The position numbers and the translations under genes are program-made. DNA of 64,000 nt from Marinobacter sp. X15-166B (GTDB lineage: Bacteria; Pseudomonadota; Gammaproteobacteria; Pseudomonadales; Oleiphilaceae): positions 1,561,044 to 1,625,043 of the forward strand of contig NZ_MEIY01000001.1 in NCBI RefSeq assembly GCF_001752365.1, written 5' to 3'. Below, one piece after another: positions 18,154-27,552 of this stretch. The notes beneath the pieces were generated by a model. It did no database searches and was not told the origin of the DNA. It worked only from the letters and a program-made list of their open reading frames with translations. The first letter of the stretch is position 1, and each line of letters begins with the position of its first letter.

Positions 18154-18192
18154 AAAAAAACGGCCATTCCTGAGAATGGCCGTCCTTTTTTT
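18154..18192. terminator. Bidirectional intrinsic terminator
   Basis: CGGCCATTC (18161-18169) pairs with GAATGGCCG (18174-18182), preceded by seven A and followed by a run of seven T (18186-18192). It fits the ends of both convergent genes at 16410-18086 and 18213-20339. Confidence 0.85.
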
Positions 18193-18212
18193 GACTGGTC
18201 GGTACGCGCGGG

Positions 18213-20339
18213 CTAAAGCGCAAGCGCCGCGTCAGTGCCCCCGCGGAGCGCACCCTCGATGTAGCCGAGCTGCTGGCAATCACCGATGGCGGTTACCGGC
18301 AGGCCGTGCTGCGCCAGTCGGTCGGCCAGACTGCGATCCGGGCCGGCGCCAATGGCCAGTACCACGGAGTGGGCAGCGACGGTGTGTGGATTATGGTCCT
18401 GATCCACATAATGCACCTGATCGGCGTCGATCCGGCTCACCGTGCAGCGGGTCAGCAGGGGCACCTGGTGGTCTCTGAGGTTGTCCAGCACCCGCCAGCG
18501 CCGCACGATGGAAAGCTCAGCCCCCAGGGCCGGCCCCGGCTCCAGCACGGTCACCTTACGGCCCCGTTCGATCAGAAACTCAGCCAGCTCCAGCCCCACC
18601 AGGCCACCGCCGATAATGGCGACGTTCTTGCCCAGCGGCATCCACAGTTTGGACAGCCCCTGCAGCGCGTCGCGGCTGTTGGTGGCGCCACTGAGACTGC
18701 CAGCTTTCATCATGGTGCGCTGGGTGAGCGACAGTTTCTTTTTGGCGATTTCCTCGGCACGATCCCCGGTCATCAGGCGGCGCAGTTCATCCCCGCTCCA
18801 CACATGCTTGAGGTCCGCTCCGGGAATATTCGGGGCATCCCGCTTGGCGCCGGTGGCCACGAACACGTGATCGGCATTCAGGTCGTCCAGCAGCTCCGGG
18901 GTAGCCTCGGTATTAAAACGCACTTCAATGGGCAATTCCTTGACCTGAGCCACCAGGTTGTCCAGCAATACCCCGTTTTCGGGGTAGGCCAGGGCCGCAA
19001 AAAACAGGGTGCCCCCCAGGCGGTTGCTGCGCTCGATCAGGGTTACCCGATGGCCACGCAGGCTGGCAACCCGGGCGGCCTCCATACCCGCCGGTCCACC
19101 GCCCACAATCACCACGTGCTTGGGGTGCGGGGCAGGCAGCAACACCTGCTGGTGCTCCTGACCGGTAAAGGGGTTGGCCGCGCATTTGATGCGTTCATTG
19201 ATAAAAATCTGACTGACGCAGACGTAGCAGTAGATGCAGGGCCGGATGGTCTCGGGCTTGCCGGCGGCCAGTTTGTTGGGCAGCTCCGGGTCGGCGAGTA
19301 ACTTGCGCCCCATGGCGATAAAGTCACAGCGACCCTCAGCGATGGCTTTATTACCCACCTCGGGCTCTATGCGCCCCAGGGCTATCACCGGCGTATCGAC
19401 CGCCGCGCGCACCTCCGCGGCCCAATCCAGAAAGCCCGCGGGTTTTTGCACCAGCGGCGCTTCGGTAAACGCGGAGCCGGTGGTGATGGTGGCGTAGGCC
19501 GAGACCGCGATGGCATGCACCGCTTCTTCGGCAGCGATTTTGGCCACCTGTTTGGCTTCGTCCAGATGGATCCCGCCTTCGGTATGCAGCTCGTAAGCAT
19601 CAAGCCGGATCCACACCCCAAACTCCGGACTGACCCGGGCCCGGACGGCGCGGATCACTTCCCGCATGAATCGGACCCGGTTCTCCAGCGAGCCGCCGTA
19701 CTCATCGTCCCGCTGGTTGTGGTAGGGCGACAGGAACCCGGCGATGATGTAGTTGTGTGCGGCGTGTATCTCGACCCCGTCAAATCCGGCTTTCTCGGCC
19801 CGTTCGGCGGCGGCGGCAAACCACTCCACCATCTGGGCGATGTCGTCTTTATCCATTACCCGAATGGTGGGGTTACCATCCCGTCGCTGAGAACTGATGA
19901 ACTTGCCCAGTTCTTCCTGAGTGAGCGACGCCATGATGTCGTTTTTGGTCATCCGCGGCATGGACGGCACCCACAGCTCCCGGCCTTCCGCGAGATCCCG
20001 GGCCGCCACCTTGCCGGCGTGCTGGATCTGCATGGCCACTTTGGCGCCGTGCTTGTGCACCCGCTCGGCCAGTTTGGCCAGCCCCGGGATGTACTTGTCA
20101 TCGGAAATAGCGCACTGGAAAGGCTCGGCGGTGCCGTGGGGGAAGGCAATGGACACCACCCCCATAATGATCAGGCCGGCGCCACCGGCCGCGCGGGCCT
20201 CGTAGTAAGCCTGCATCTGTTCGGTACAGTAGCCTTCCTCGTCGGCGAAGTTGTCGCCCATGGGGGACAGAATAATGCGGTTGCGAAGCTCGACCGGGCC
20301 CAGCTTTGCGGGACTAAGCAGATGTTTGAATTGGCTCAT
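18213..20339 (-). CDS. OYE-type Fe-S flavoprotein (BaiCD/2,4-dienoyl-CoA reductase/TMADH family)
   Basis: 708 residues. N-terminal FMN TIM barrel (RNRIILSPMGDNF near 22; AMQIQHAGKVA near 103; EIHAAHNYIIAGFLSPYHN near 190), then a 4Fe-4S ligand set C-x2-C-x2-C (CIYCYVC) and IKCAANP, then an FAD/NAD-binding domain (VVIVGGGPAGMEAARVA; AIIGGGLVGLELAEF). The cysteine spacing is like trimethylamine dehydrogenase rather than E. coli FadH. Bile-acid enzymes BaiCD and BaiH belong to this superfamily, so reduction of a conjugated keto-steroid double bond (ring A or delta6) is a reasonable proposal. Start ATG 20339 follows CAGGA; a GTG at 20345 is too close to it. Last gene of the unit MFS-hsaD-this. 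Confidence 0.85.
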   Translation of the reverse strand: MSQFKHLLSPAKLGPVELRNRIILSPMGDNFADEEGYCTEQMQAYYEARAAGGAGLIIMGVVSIAFPHGTAEPFQCAISDDKYIPGLAKLAERVHKHGAKVAMQIQHAGKVAARDLAEGRELWVPSMPRMTKNDIMASLTQEELGKFISSQRRDGNPTIRVMDKDDIAQMVEWFAAAAERAEKAGFDGVEIHAAHNYIIAGFLSPYHNQRDDEYGGSLENRVRFMREVIRAVRARVSPEFGVWIRLDAYELHTEGGIHLDEAKQVAKIAAEEAVHAIAVSAYATITTGSAFTEAPLVQKPAGFLDWAAEVRAAVDTPVIALGRIEPEVGNKAIAEGRCDFIAMGRKLLADPELPNKLAAGKPETIRPCIYCYVCVSQIFINERIKCAANPFTGQEHQQVLLPAPHPKHVVIVGGGPAGMEAARVASLRGHRVTLIERSNRLGGTLFFAALAYPENGVLLDNLVAQVKELPIEVRFNTEATPELLDDLNADHVFVATGAKRDAPNIPGADLKHVWSGDELRRLMTGDRAEEIAKKKLSLTQRTMMKAGSLSGATNSRDALQGLSKLWMPLGKNVAIIGGGLVGLELAEFLIERGRKVTVLEPGPALGAELSIVRRWRVLDNLRDHQVPLLTRCTVSRIDADQVHYVDQDHNPHTVAAHSVVLAIGAGPDRSLADRLAQHGLPVTAIGDCQQLGYIEGALRGGTDAALAL

Positions 20340-20385
20340 AATCACGGTCCTGCGATAGATTGTTGTTCTGAGTTAAGGCAGTGCC

Positions 20386-21219
20386 TCAAAACTCGCGCAG
20401 AAAATCCAGGCATTGGCGGTTGAACAATTCCTGATGTTCCACCTGCACCCAGTGACCGCAGCGGTTCAGTACCGTGAAACGGGCATTGGGCGCATTTTCG
20501 ACAATTTTAAAGGTACCGCTGGCGGGGTTGAAACGGTCGTCGGTACCCCAGAAGCCGAATATGGGCGCGGTGATTTCATGCAACCGCTCGGTCATATTGG
20601 GCACCATCATGGTGGTGAACAGGTTGGCGGGCTGCGTGGGGGCCACGGCGGCGCGCTCTTCCAGCAGGCTGTCCTGTAACTGGCCGGGATCGAACAGCTG
20701 CAGGCTCATCACCTGGCGCATCTGCTCCACCCCCATAGGTCCCTGGCCGTACACTTCAACCATGCGCTTGATGCCTTCCATCTCGAAATAGGTTTCCCGC
20801 TCTTCGACCCCGCCGGGGGCCATCAGAATCAGGCTGTCGACCCGCTCGGGGTTGTCCAGGGTGAAGCCCAGAGCAATGGCACCGCCGAGGGAATTACCCA
20901 GCAGTGTGCAGCGGTCAACCCCGATGTTGTCCAGCAACAGTTTCAGGTTGTCGACGAAAAAGGCCAGATCGTAATTCACATCGGCGGGTTTGTCGGAGCG
21001 GCCGAAGCCGGGCAAGTCGACCACAATGTTGCGGAATCCGGCCTTGTCAAACGCCGGGTAATTGCCCTTGAAATTACTGAAGCCGCTGGCACCGGGACCG
21101 GAGCCGTGCAGCCACACCACAATGGGGCCCGTGCCTATGTCGAGGTAATGCAGGGTCAGTCCGTTGTCCAGTTTGGCGTAGCGGCCAACGGGAAGCGGGA
21201 AATCTTTGGATTTAGCCAT
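20386..21219 (-). CDS. hsaD: Meta-cleavage product hydrolase HsaD
   Basis: 277 residues. Alpha/beta hydrolase that splits the ring-A meta-cleavage product 4,9-DSHA into HIP and 2-hydroxyhexa-2,4-dienoate. Catalytic triad visible as S110 in GNSLGG, Asp in GTDDRF (227/228) and H256 in RCGHW; the oxyanion motif HGSGPGASGFSNF at 38-50 is typical of carbon-carbon bond hydrolases. Ribosome site AAAGGACA. It starts 13 bp after the transporter gene. The hsaEFG genes that would process the dienoate are not in the window. Confidence 0.92.
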   Translation of the reverse strand: MAKSKDFPLPVGRYAKLDNGLTLHYLDIGTGPIVVWLHGSGPGASGFSNFKGNYPAFDKAGFRNIVVDLPGFGRSDKPADVNYDLAFFVDNLKLLLDNIGVDRCTLLGNSLGGAIALGFTLDNPERVDSLILMAPGGVEERETYFEMEGIKRMVEVYGQGPMGVEQMRQVMSLQLFDPGQLQDSLLEERAAVAPTQPANLFTTMMVPNMTERLHEITAPIFGFWGTDDRFNPASGTFKIVENAPNARFTVLNRCGHWVQVEHQELFNRQCLDFLREF

Positions 21220-21232
21220 GACGGTTGTCCTT

Positions 21233-22579
21233 TCAAGAAGTGGCGGGCTTGGAGTTGGGAGCCGCTGTTACAGCAGTACGGGCGGCTTCAGCGCCCAGGA
21301 TTTGTTTGCGAAATTTGGGAATGGCGTTGGCCAGAAACAGGCAGGGCACCAGCAACAGGCTGGCCGCTGCCACCAGCGCGTAACGCAGCGCCTCGGCGCC
21401 AATCAGGGTGTACAGCAGGTCGCTGATAATGCCGGCAATCACCGGACCAAGTCCGGCACCCAGCAGGGACACCCCCATAAAAAACAGCGCGGTGCCTTGG
21501 GCCAGCTGGTTGGCCGGCAGAATCCGGCTCAAGGCACTGAAACAGGGAACGGTCCACCAGACACCAAAGAAGGCGAAGCCCATGTAGAACAGGAACCCGG
21601 TGGGCACCGAGGTGGCGCCCAGCGTGAAGGCGGTGCCCGCCGGCCAGAGGTAAAAGGCCATCGCCAGCGGAATGCTGAGGGCGGTGCCCAGCAGGGCGGT
21701 GCCCAGCTGCCAGCCGGCGTCCCGGGCGGCCAGCTTGTCCGTAACATAGCCACACACCAGGGTGCCGAGAATGGCGAGTCCGCCGCCGCCAATGCCCATC
21801 AACATACCCGCTTCCTGGATGTTCAGCTGATGGGAGCGGATCATGAAACTGGGGGTCCACATCTGGATGGCGTAGCCGGTAATGGCGGCGGCACTGCCGC
21901 TGGCGATGATTTGCCAGAGGCCGGGAATTTTCAACAGGGTGCCCGCGGTCTTGAGCATGCCTTCTTCCGGGACACCGGCCGCAGCGCTGGTGACCGGTTT
22001 GGGCGCCTTTACGGTCAGCGCCAGAATGAGTCCGATCAGGATGCCGGGGGCACCGACAATAATCAGGGTCATCCGCCAACCGTAGGCTTCTGCCAGCACG
22101 CCACCGAAACCGATACCCAGAACGGCACCGAGGGCCGGGCCAAGACCGAAGATGGCCAGCGCGCGGGCGCGCAGACGGGCCGGGTAAAGCTCTGAAATCA
22201 TCGCCACCGAAGGCGCACTGGCTCCGGCTTCCCCTACGGCCACACCGATGCGCAGCACCACCAGGAGCATAAAGCTGGTGGCCACCCCACTGAGCATGGT
22301 GAGGATACTCCAGGCGATGCAGGCAACCGCAATCACCGGTTTGCGGCCAATGCGGTCAGACAGCCGGCCCAGCGGCAGGCCAAAGGCGGTGTAAAACAAC
22401 GCAAAGACAACCCCGGTCAGCAGACCGATCATGGTATCGGAAGCGCCAAACTCCGCTTTTATGGGCTCGATCAATACGGAAATGACAAGACGGTCGATGT
22501 AGCTGAGTACATAGATTACCGCCAGCAGCAGCAAGGCGTAGTGTGCGTTCAGGGACACTTTTTCAGATTCGGTCGTCAT
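21233..22579 (-). CDS. MFS transporter
   Basis: 448 residues with about 12 hydrophobic segments. N-terminal YVLSYIDRLVISVLIEPIK and the MFS signature GLPLGRLSDRIGRKP (loop 2-3) are clear, as is GEAGASAPSVAMISELYP of helix 4-5, typical of the spinster/anion:cation symporter-like branch. A steroid acid or degradation product is the likely cargo because it is the first gene of an operon with hsaD and has its own regulon box 62 bp upstream. Direction of transport cannot be told from sequence. Confidence 0.88.
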   Translation of the reverse strand: MTTESEKVSLNAHYALLLLAVIYVLSYIDRLVISVLIEPIKAEFGASDTMIGLLTGVVFALFYTAFGLPLGRLSDRIGRKPVIAVACIAWSILTMLSGVATSFMLLVVLRIGVAVGEAGASAPSVAMISELYPARLRARALAIFGLGPALGAVLGIGFGGVLAEAYGWRMTLIIVGAPGILIGLILALTVKAPKPVTSAAAGVPEEGMLKTAGTLLKIPGLWQIIASGSAAAITGYAIQMWTPSFMIRSHQLNIQEAGMLMGIGGGGLAILGTLVCGYVTDKLAARDAGWQLGTALLGTALSIPLAMAFYLWPAGTAFTLGATSVPTGFLFYMGFAFFGVWWTVPCFSALSRILPANQLAQGTALFFMGVSLLGAGLGPVIAGIISDLLYTLIGAEALRYALVAAASLLLVPCLFLANAIPKFRKQILGAEAARTAVTAAPNSKPATS

Positions 22580-22641
22580 AACTACGGTCTCTTGTCATTG
22601 TTGTGCTCCGGCCCATGATTGCCGTCACTGGCGCTTATCGA

Positions 22642-22659
22642 CATCGTCCATTCAGACCA
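22642..22659 (-). promoter_or_regulatory. 18-bp steroid-regulon box upstream of the MFS-hsaD operon
   Basis: Minus strand reads TGGTCTGAATGGACGATG, 62 bp before the MFS start codon. Confidence 0.7.
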
Positions 22660-22701
22660 TCCGTTCGCAACCTTTGCAAACCTTAATTCATAAGCCCGGT
22701 T

Positions 22702-22719
22702 TAGTCTTAACGGACGATG
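22702..22719 (+). promoter_or_regulatory. 18-bp steroid-regulon box upstream of the FATP-type ligase
   Basis: TAGTCTTAACGGACGATG, a near-perfect copy. It lies 114 bp before the chosen start at 22834, and 42 bp from the oppositely oriented box for the MFS gene, so the divergent promoters have one box each. Confidence 0.75.
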
Positions 22720-22833
22720 TTTGCTCTTCCCCGCTTTCCTAATCTGCGACATAACAACCCATTCGTCTTGCCTGACGTGGTGCATCGATTTGTCAATCAG
22801 GCGCTGAGGAACAGCCCGGAACTGGAGGTAGTA

Positions 22834-24699
22834 ATGAGCGGCATCTATTTAACAACCAGAACAAAAAGTCCGGGTCACGCCGCTGCTGCACCATCGCGAG
22901 AGGAAACCCAGCATAAGCTTGATGTCCGATCGCAAGCTGCCATGCGGATCAAGCCCGCTGACCTGTACAACCTGGGGGACCGGGTCGAAGAAAAAACCGA
23001 TGCCATTCCGGATTTGCCGTTTTTGATCTACCAGGACCGTCGTTATACCTACGGTGAGGTGGAACTCATCTGCAACCAGTACGCCAATGCACTGCTGGCG
23101 CGGGGAATCAAAGCGGGAGATGTCTGTGCGGTGGCGTTGGAGAACCGGCCGGAGCTGTTTTTCTGCTGGTTTGCCCTGGCCAAGATCGGTGCGGTAACCA
23201 CCTTCATCAATTACCACCTCAGCGGCAATCCGTTGCGCCACGTGCTGGAGAGCACCCAGGTCAAAACGGTACTGGTGGGTGAGGAGTGCGTGGCTCCGTT
23301 TCTGGCCACCCCGGAGTGCGCCCAGTGGCCCCAGTGGTTGATCCCCGACAGCGAAACCCCCGCCTCTGATGAGCAACTGGCCCATTTTGATACCGCCTTT
23401 GCCAGGGAGCTGGACCGTGCGGATACCCGCCGGCCAGACCGTCAGTTGCGAGCCCACATCCGCGCTGAAGACCCTATGTTGTATATTTTTACGTCGGGAA
23501 CCACCGGGCTTCCCAAGGCCGCCAAGTACAGTCACATGCGGTGGATGAGCAGTGGCGATGTGATGGAAATTACCCTCGCCACCACCACCGACGATGTTTT
23601 TTACTGTTGCCTGCCGCTGTATCACGGCGCCGCCGCAACCTCGGTGACCTCAACCGCGTTAACCACCGGTGCGTCGATTGTGATCCGCCGCAAATTCAGT
23701 GCCAGCGGGTTCTGGCCGGATGTGCGCAAGTACCGGGTTACCGTGTTCCAGTATATCGGCGAGATCTGCCGTTATTTGCTCAATACCCCTCCACGCCCGG
23801 ATGACCAGGCGCATACCCTGCGGTGCATGCTCGGTGCCGGCCTGACCGGTGAAAACTGGCGCCGCTGGCTTGAGCGTTTTGGACCGGTGGATGTGTTTGA
23901 GGGGTGGGGAGCGACGGAAGCCAACACCGCCACCATCAATGTGGACAACTACATCGGCTCCTGCGGCCGCATTCCCGATTGGAACAAGACCAATTTGCGC
24001 CTGCTGCGTTTTGATCAGGAGACCCAAACCCATGTGCGCGATGCAAACGGCTTTTGCATGCATTGTGAGCCCGGTGAAGTGGGTGAGGCAGTGGGTTTCA
24101 TTGTGGACTCGCCGGAGATAGGTGCGGGCCGGTTCGAGGGCTATACCTGTGCCGTTGCCACCGAGAAAAAAGTGTTGCGTAACGTGTTCCAGCAGGGGGA
24201 CGCCTGGTGGAGTTCGGGCGATCTGTTGCGCTACGACGATGAAGGTTACTGCTACTTCGTCGACCGCATTGGCGATACCTACCGCTGGAAAAGCGAAAAC
24301 GTATCCACTCAGGAAGTGGCGGCGGAGCTGGAGGATTTCCCCGGTCTGGAATTGATCAATGTTTACGGTGTGGCCGTGCCCGAGCATGAAGGGCGCGCCG
24401 GCATGGCGCTGGTGGTGATGCAGCCGGGGCAGGAATTCAATCCCGCTGAGTTTTTCCGCTTCGTCAGCGAACGTCTGCCCCACTATGCCCGCCCCGTGTT
24501 TGTGCGTGTGGCCGGGCAGGCGGACATGACCTCGACGTTCAAGCACCGCAAAGTGGACTTGCAAAAACAGGGCTACGACCCCGCGCAGTTCGCCGACCCG
24601 GTGTACGTCAAGGACGATGCATTGGACACCTACAGCCCCTATGGGGACGAGGTGTTGGCGCGCAACGGTTATTTGCCCTTTGACGGTGGCGATGCATGA
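22834..24699 (+). CDS. Very-long-chain/steroid acyl-CoA synthetase (FATP-like)
   Basis: 621 residues. AMP-forming ligase of the FATP/VLACS branch: YIFTSGTTGLPKAAKYSH near 215-232, FEGWGATEANTATINVDN near 352, and the FATP-type C-terminus with DRIGDTYRWKSENVST near 480. Members of this branch (FadD17/FadD19 in actinobacteria) activate steroid side-chain acids, so conversion of a C24 or C22 acid to its CoA ester is likely. Start ATG 22834 has GGAGGT 6 nt upstream; an in-frame ATG inside the box at 22717 has no ribosome site. Ends with an ATGA overlap to the next gene. Confidence 0.88.
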   Translation: MSGIYLTTRTKSPGHAAAAPSREETQHKLDVRSQAAMRIKPADLYNLGDRVEEKTDAIPDLPFLIYQDRRYTYGEVELICNQYANALLARGIKAGDVCAVALENRPELFFCWFALAKIGAVTTFINYHLSGNPLRHVLESTQVKTVLVGEECVAPFLATPECAQWPQWLIPDSETPASDEQLAHFDTAFARELDRADTRRPDRQLRAHIRAEDPMLYIFTSGTTGLPKAAKYSHMRWMSSGDVMEITLATTTDDVFYCCLPLYHGAAATSVTSTALTTGASIVIRRKFSASGFWPDVRKYRVTVFQYIGEICRYLLNTPPRPDDQAHTLRCMLGAGLTGENWRRWLERFGPVDVFEGWGATEANTATINVDNYIGSCGRIPDWNKTNLRLLRFDQETQTHVRDANGFCMHCEPGEVGEAVGFIVDSPEIGAGRFEGYTCAVATEKKVLRNVFQQGDAWWSSGDLLRYDDEGYCYFVDRIGDTYRWKSENVSTQEVAAELEDFPGLELINVYGVAVPEHEGRAGMALVVMQPGQEFNPAEFFRFVSERLPHYARPVFVRVAGQADMTSTFKHRKVDLQKQGYDPAQFADPVYVKDDALDTYSPYGDEVLARNGYLPFDGGDA

Positions 24700-25787
24700 A
24701 ACCCCATCTGGCGCCGGCCGAACAAGTACACCCGCGGCTGAGTTTTCCCTGGGAAACACCGCCGGCCACGGGGGATTGGCAGACAGTCGCGGAAGGGGTG
24801 GTGTGGCTGCGCATGCCGCTGCCCTTCGGGCTCGACCACATCAACCTGTACCTACTGCAACACGACGATGGCTGGGTCATTGTCGACACCGGGCTGGGCA
24901 CCGCACAAAGCCGGGAGGTGTGGGAGCGGGTGTTCCGGGAAGTGATGGACGATGCGCCGGTTAAAGCGGTGATCGCCACCCATTTTCACCACGACCATGC
25001 CGGCTGTCTGGGCTGGTTGTCGCGCCGTTTCCGTTGCCCGGTGTACATGACCCGGGGCGAATACCAGGCGTTGTTTATCAGTCCCCCCCGGGGCAGTGAA
25101 CCCGGTTGGGAGTTTGCACAGTTTTACCAGCGCGCCGGAGTGCCCGAAGCCCGCCTGGACGGGTTTCTCAAAGTACTTGGTGCCAGCTCTTTCGAGCAGG
25201 ATGTGCCGGCCAGCTTCACCCGTCTTACCGATGGTCAGGTGTTGCGGATTGGCACCAGGGACTGGGAAGTGGTGGTCGGTTCCGGCCATTCACCCGAGCA
25301 CGCGTGCCTGTACTCCCGTCAGGATCAACTGTTTATTTCCGGTGATCAGGTGCTGCCGAGGATCACTTCGAGCGTGTGTGTGACGGTCACCGAACCGGAG
25401 GCCAATCCGCTGGATGACTGGCTGAGCAGCCTGCACCGCCTGCGGGCGGTGTCCGACCAGGTGCTGGTATTGCCGGCTCACGAGCGCCCCTTCTATGGGC
25501 TGCATCAGCGGCTGACCCAACTGGCGGAGCACCATCACGGGCACCTGGATGCCATGCTGGCTGAGCTGAAGAACGAAAAAACCACGAACGAACTGATGGC
25601 GTTCATCTTTCCCAGAGCCCGGTCGGCGTTTGATGCCCTGATGGCCAATGGCGAGACCCTGGCCCACCTCAATTATTTGCTGGGCGAGGGGCGGATCACC
25701 CGCAGGTTAAGTGGCGGACGCTACCGTTATCAGCGTGTTGGATGCGATGTGGAGGCCCCTGCAGACCTGCAGGTAACTCATATTTAA
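24696..25787 (+). CDS. MBL-fold metallo-hydrolase
   Basis: 363 residues. Metallo-beta-lactamase fold with the di-metal motif HFHHDHAG (about residues 92-99), a later metal ligand in GSGHSPEHACLY (about 194-205) and PAHERPFYG near 263. No signal peptide, so cytoplasmic. The four-base overlap with the acyl-CoA synthetase suggests a linked job, for example hydrolysis of a mis-formed thioester or a lactone; this is inference. Family members range from thioesterases to glyoxalase II-like enzymes. Confidence 0.82.
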   Translation: MKPHLAPAEQVHPRLSFPWETPPATGDWQTVAEGVVWLRMPLPFGLDHINLYLLQHDDGWVIVDTGLGTAQSREVWERVFREVMDDAPVKAVIATHFHHDHAGCLGWLSRRFRCPVYMTRGEYQALFISPPRGSEPGWEFAQFYQRAGVPEARLDGFLKVLGASSFEQDVPASFTRLTDGQVLRIGTRDWEVVVGSGHSPEHACLYSRQDQLFISGDQVLPRITSSVCVTVTEPEANPLDDWLSSLHRLRAVSDQVLVLPAHERPFYGLHQRLTQLAEHHHGHLDAMLAELKNEKTTNELMAFIFPRARSAFDALMANGETLAHLNYLLGEGRITRRLSGGRYRYQRVGCDVEAPADLQVTHI

Positions 25788-25833
25788 AAAGCAATGACTG
25801 AGGCAGATTTGCCGTAAACCTGGAGAGTTAACC

Positions 25834-27417
25834 ATGAGTGAAAATAACAACAAAGGCTCGATTTCACGTGTTGAGCGGGTAACCAGAGCGGGGCTCGCGG
25901 TGGCGGTGGCCGCCGTCCTGGCCCCGGTGTCCCACGCGGGCGAACCGATCTATTTTGATCATGGCGGCGATTTGCAGTGGAGTGTCACCGCCAGTTACGG
26001 CATAGGCGTGCGCATGGAAGATCAGGATGACGATCTGATCAACAACAACGCCAACGGTGACGATGGTAACCGTAACTTCGACAAGCATGCGTTGACGTCC
26101 CACCGGTTGGGCCTGCTGGCGGAGCTGATCTACACCAACGACAACAACTGGGGTGGAGTATTACGGGCCACCACCTTCTACGACGATGTCTACCACCGCA
26201 GCAACGACAACGATTCACCGGCGACGGTGAACAAGCCCGGTGCCCATGACGAGTTCACCGACGGTGCTGAGTATTTCAGCGGTGGTCGCAGCCGCTTCCT
26301 GGATGCCTACCTGTTCACCGATCTCGAATTGCCCAACAACCAGTACTTGTCGGTGAAGGCGGGCCGTCATGCGGTGTCCTGGGGGGAAGGCTTGTTTTAC
26401 CCCGGGGTGAACGGAGCCCAGGGGCCGGTCGACGTGGTCAAGGCGAATACCCCGGGCACGGAAACCAAGGAAATACTCCTGCCCAACGGGCAGGTGTCGG
26501 CGGATTGGAACATCAATCCACTGTTCGGCCTCTCGGCTTATTACCAGTACGAGTGGTTAAAAAACGAACTGTCGCCGGTGGGCAGTTATTTTTCCACGAC
26601 CGATATTATTGGCCCCCGACCAGAAGGCTTCCTGCTGGCGCCCGGCGTGCTGGCGGATTATGAAGGCGTTAATAACCCGAGCGATCAGGGCCAATATGGT
26701 GTCCGCGCCATGATCCGGCCGAACTTTGATTGGGAGTTTTCCGTCTTCCACATCAATTACCACGATAAAAACCCCGCCACGGTGACCTTTAACGACACCT
26801 TCTCCGGCTACAAAATTGAATACTTCGACGACATCAAACTTACCGGTGCCAGTGTGTCTACTCGCATAGGCGACACTCAGGTGTCCAGTGAAATTTCCTA
26901 TCGGGACGGGGCGCCGATCCTGCTCGATACCAGGGAAACCGTTCGCGGTAAAGGCGTCCAGGCCCAGGCGAGCTTTATTCACACATTGGGGGATATGCCC
27001 TGGGCGCGGGGAACTGTGTTGGTAGGGGAAGTGGTTCATGTCCGGGCGACGGACGCGGAAACGGCTGCCAGTGGTTCTGATGACTATACCTACGACCTGC
27101 CGGGTCGTTTCCAGACCAAATCATCCACGGCCTATACCCTACAGGCAGTCTTACAGTATCCAGGGTTGGTCTCGGGCTGGGATGTGTCGGTGCCGGTGAA
27201 CTTTTCCCACGTGGTCGATGGCAAAACCCCGTTGCAGGGTGCCATTTCCGGGGGTGAAGGCGATCGCCGGCTCTCTGTGGGCACCACCTGGAAGTATCTG
27301 GGCAATCTGGAGCTGGACGCCCGCTATGTGGCCTACATGGGTGATGCCAGTATCAAGAAAAACCGTCAGTTGACGGACCGGGACCAGTTTACGTTTGCAG
27401 CGAAATATTCGTTCTGA
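25834..27417 (+). CDS. DUF1302 outer-membrane protein (copy 2)
   Basis: 527 residues. Signal peptide with an extended hydrophilic start, hydrophobic GLAVAVAAVLAPVSHAG and cleavage near residue 36. Ends FTFAAKYSF with the terminal Phe of a beta-barrel. Shares TTFYDDVYHRSNDNDSPATV and LKAGRH/VKAGRH-type blocks with copy 1 at 9612-11246 but the two differ throughout, so they are old paralogues rather than a recent duplication. Follows the MBL-fold gene by 46 bp and can be read from the 22702 box. Confidence 0.85.
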   Translation: MSENNNKGSISRVERVTRAGLAVAVAAVLAPVSHAGEPIYFDHGGDLQWSVTASYGIGVRMEDQDDDLINNNANGDDGNRNFDKHALTSHRLGLLAELIYTNDNNWGGVLRATTFYDDVYHRSNDNDSPATVNKPGAHDEFTDGAEYFSGGRSRFLDAYLFTDLELPNNQYLSVKAGRHAVSWGEGLFYPGVNGAQGPVDVVKANTPGTETKEILLPNGQVSADWNINPLFGLSAYYQYEWLKNELSPVGSYFSTTDIIGPRPEGFLLAPGVLADYEGVNNPSDQGQYGVRAMIRPNFDWEFSVFHINYHDKNPATVTFNDTFSGYKIEYFDDIKLTGASVSTRIGDTQVSSEISYRDGAPILLDTRETVRGKGVQAQASFIHTLGDMPWARGTVLVGEVVHVRATDAETAASGSDDYTYDLPGRFQTKSSTAYTLQAVLQYPGLVSGWDVSVPVNFSHVVDGKTPLQGAISGGEGDRRLSVGTTWKYLGNLELDARYVAYMGDASIKKNRQLTDRDQFTFAAKYSF

Positions 27418-27470
27418 CCAACTGTTCTAGGCTGATGGGGCCGGTGTGATTGCAACATTTTCCTTCGGGT

Positions 27471-27488
27471 TAGTCTGTGCAGACGATG
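27471..27488 (+). promoter_or_regulatory. 18-bp steroid-regulon box upstream of DUF1329 copy 2
   Basis: TAGTCTGTGCAGACGATG, with GTCTG/CAGAC palindromic symmetry, 64 bp before the start at 27553. It gives the second DUF1329 gene a promoter of its own within the cluster. Confidence 0.75.
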
Positions 27489-27552
27489 TTCGAAGGTGCG
27501 TCCAGCAGAGACACTGGATCTATCGCTACTAACATATTTGGAGACAACAACA

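Noticed and set aside
22717..22833. Longer N-terminus for the FATP-type ligase from an in-frame ATG at 22717
   Set aside because: That ATG lies within the 22702 regulon box and has no ribosome site; ATG 22834 follows GGAGGT.
24944..24952. GGACGATG half-box inside the MBL-fold gene, and another near 24612 in the FATP-type gene
   Set aside because: Right half only, within coding sequence, no TAGTC half at the proper distance; chance matches.
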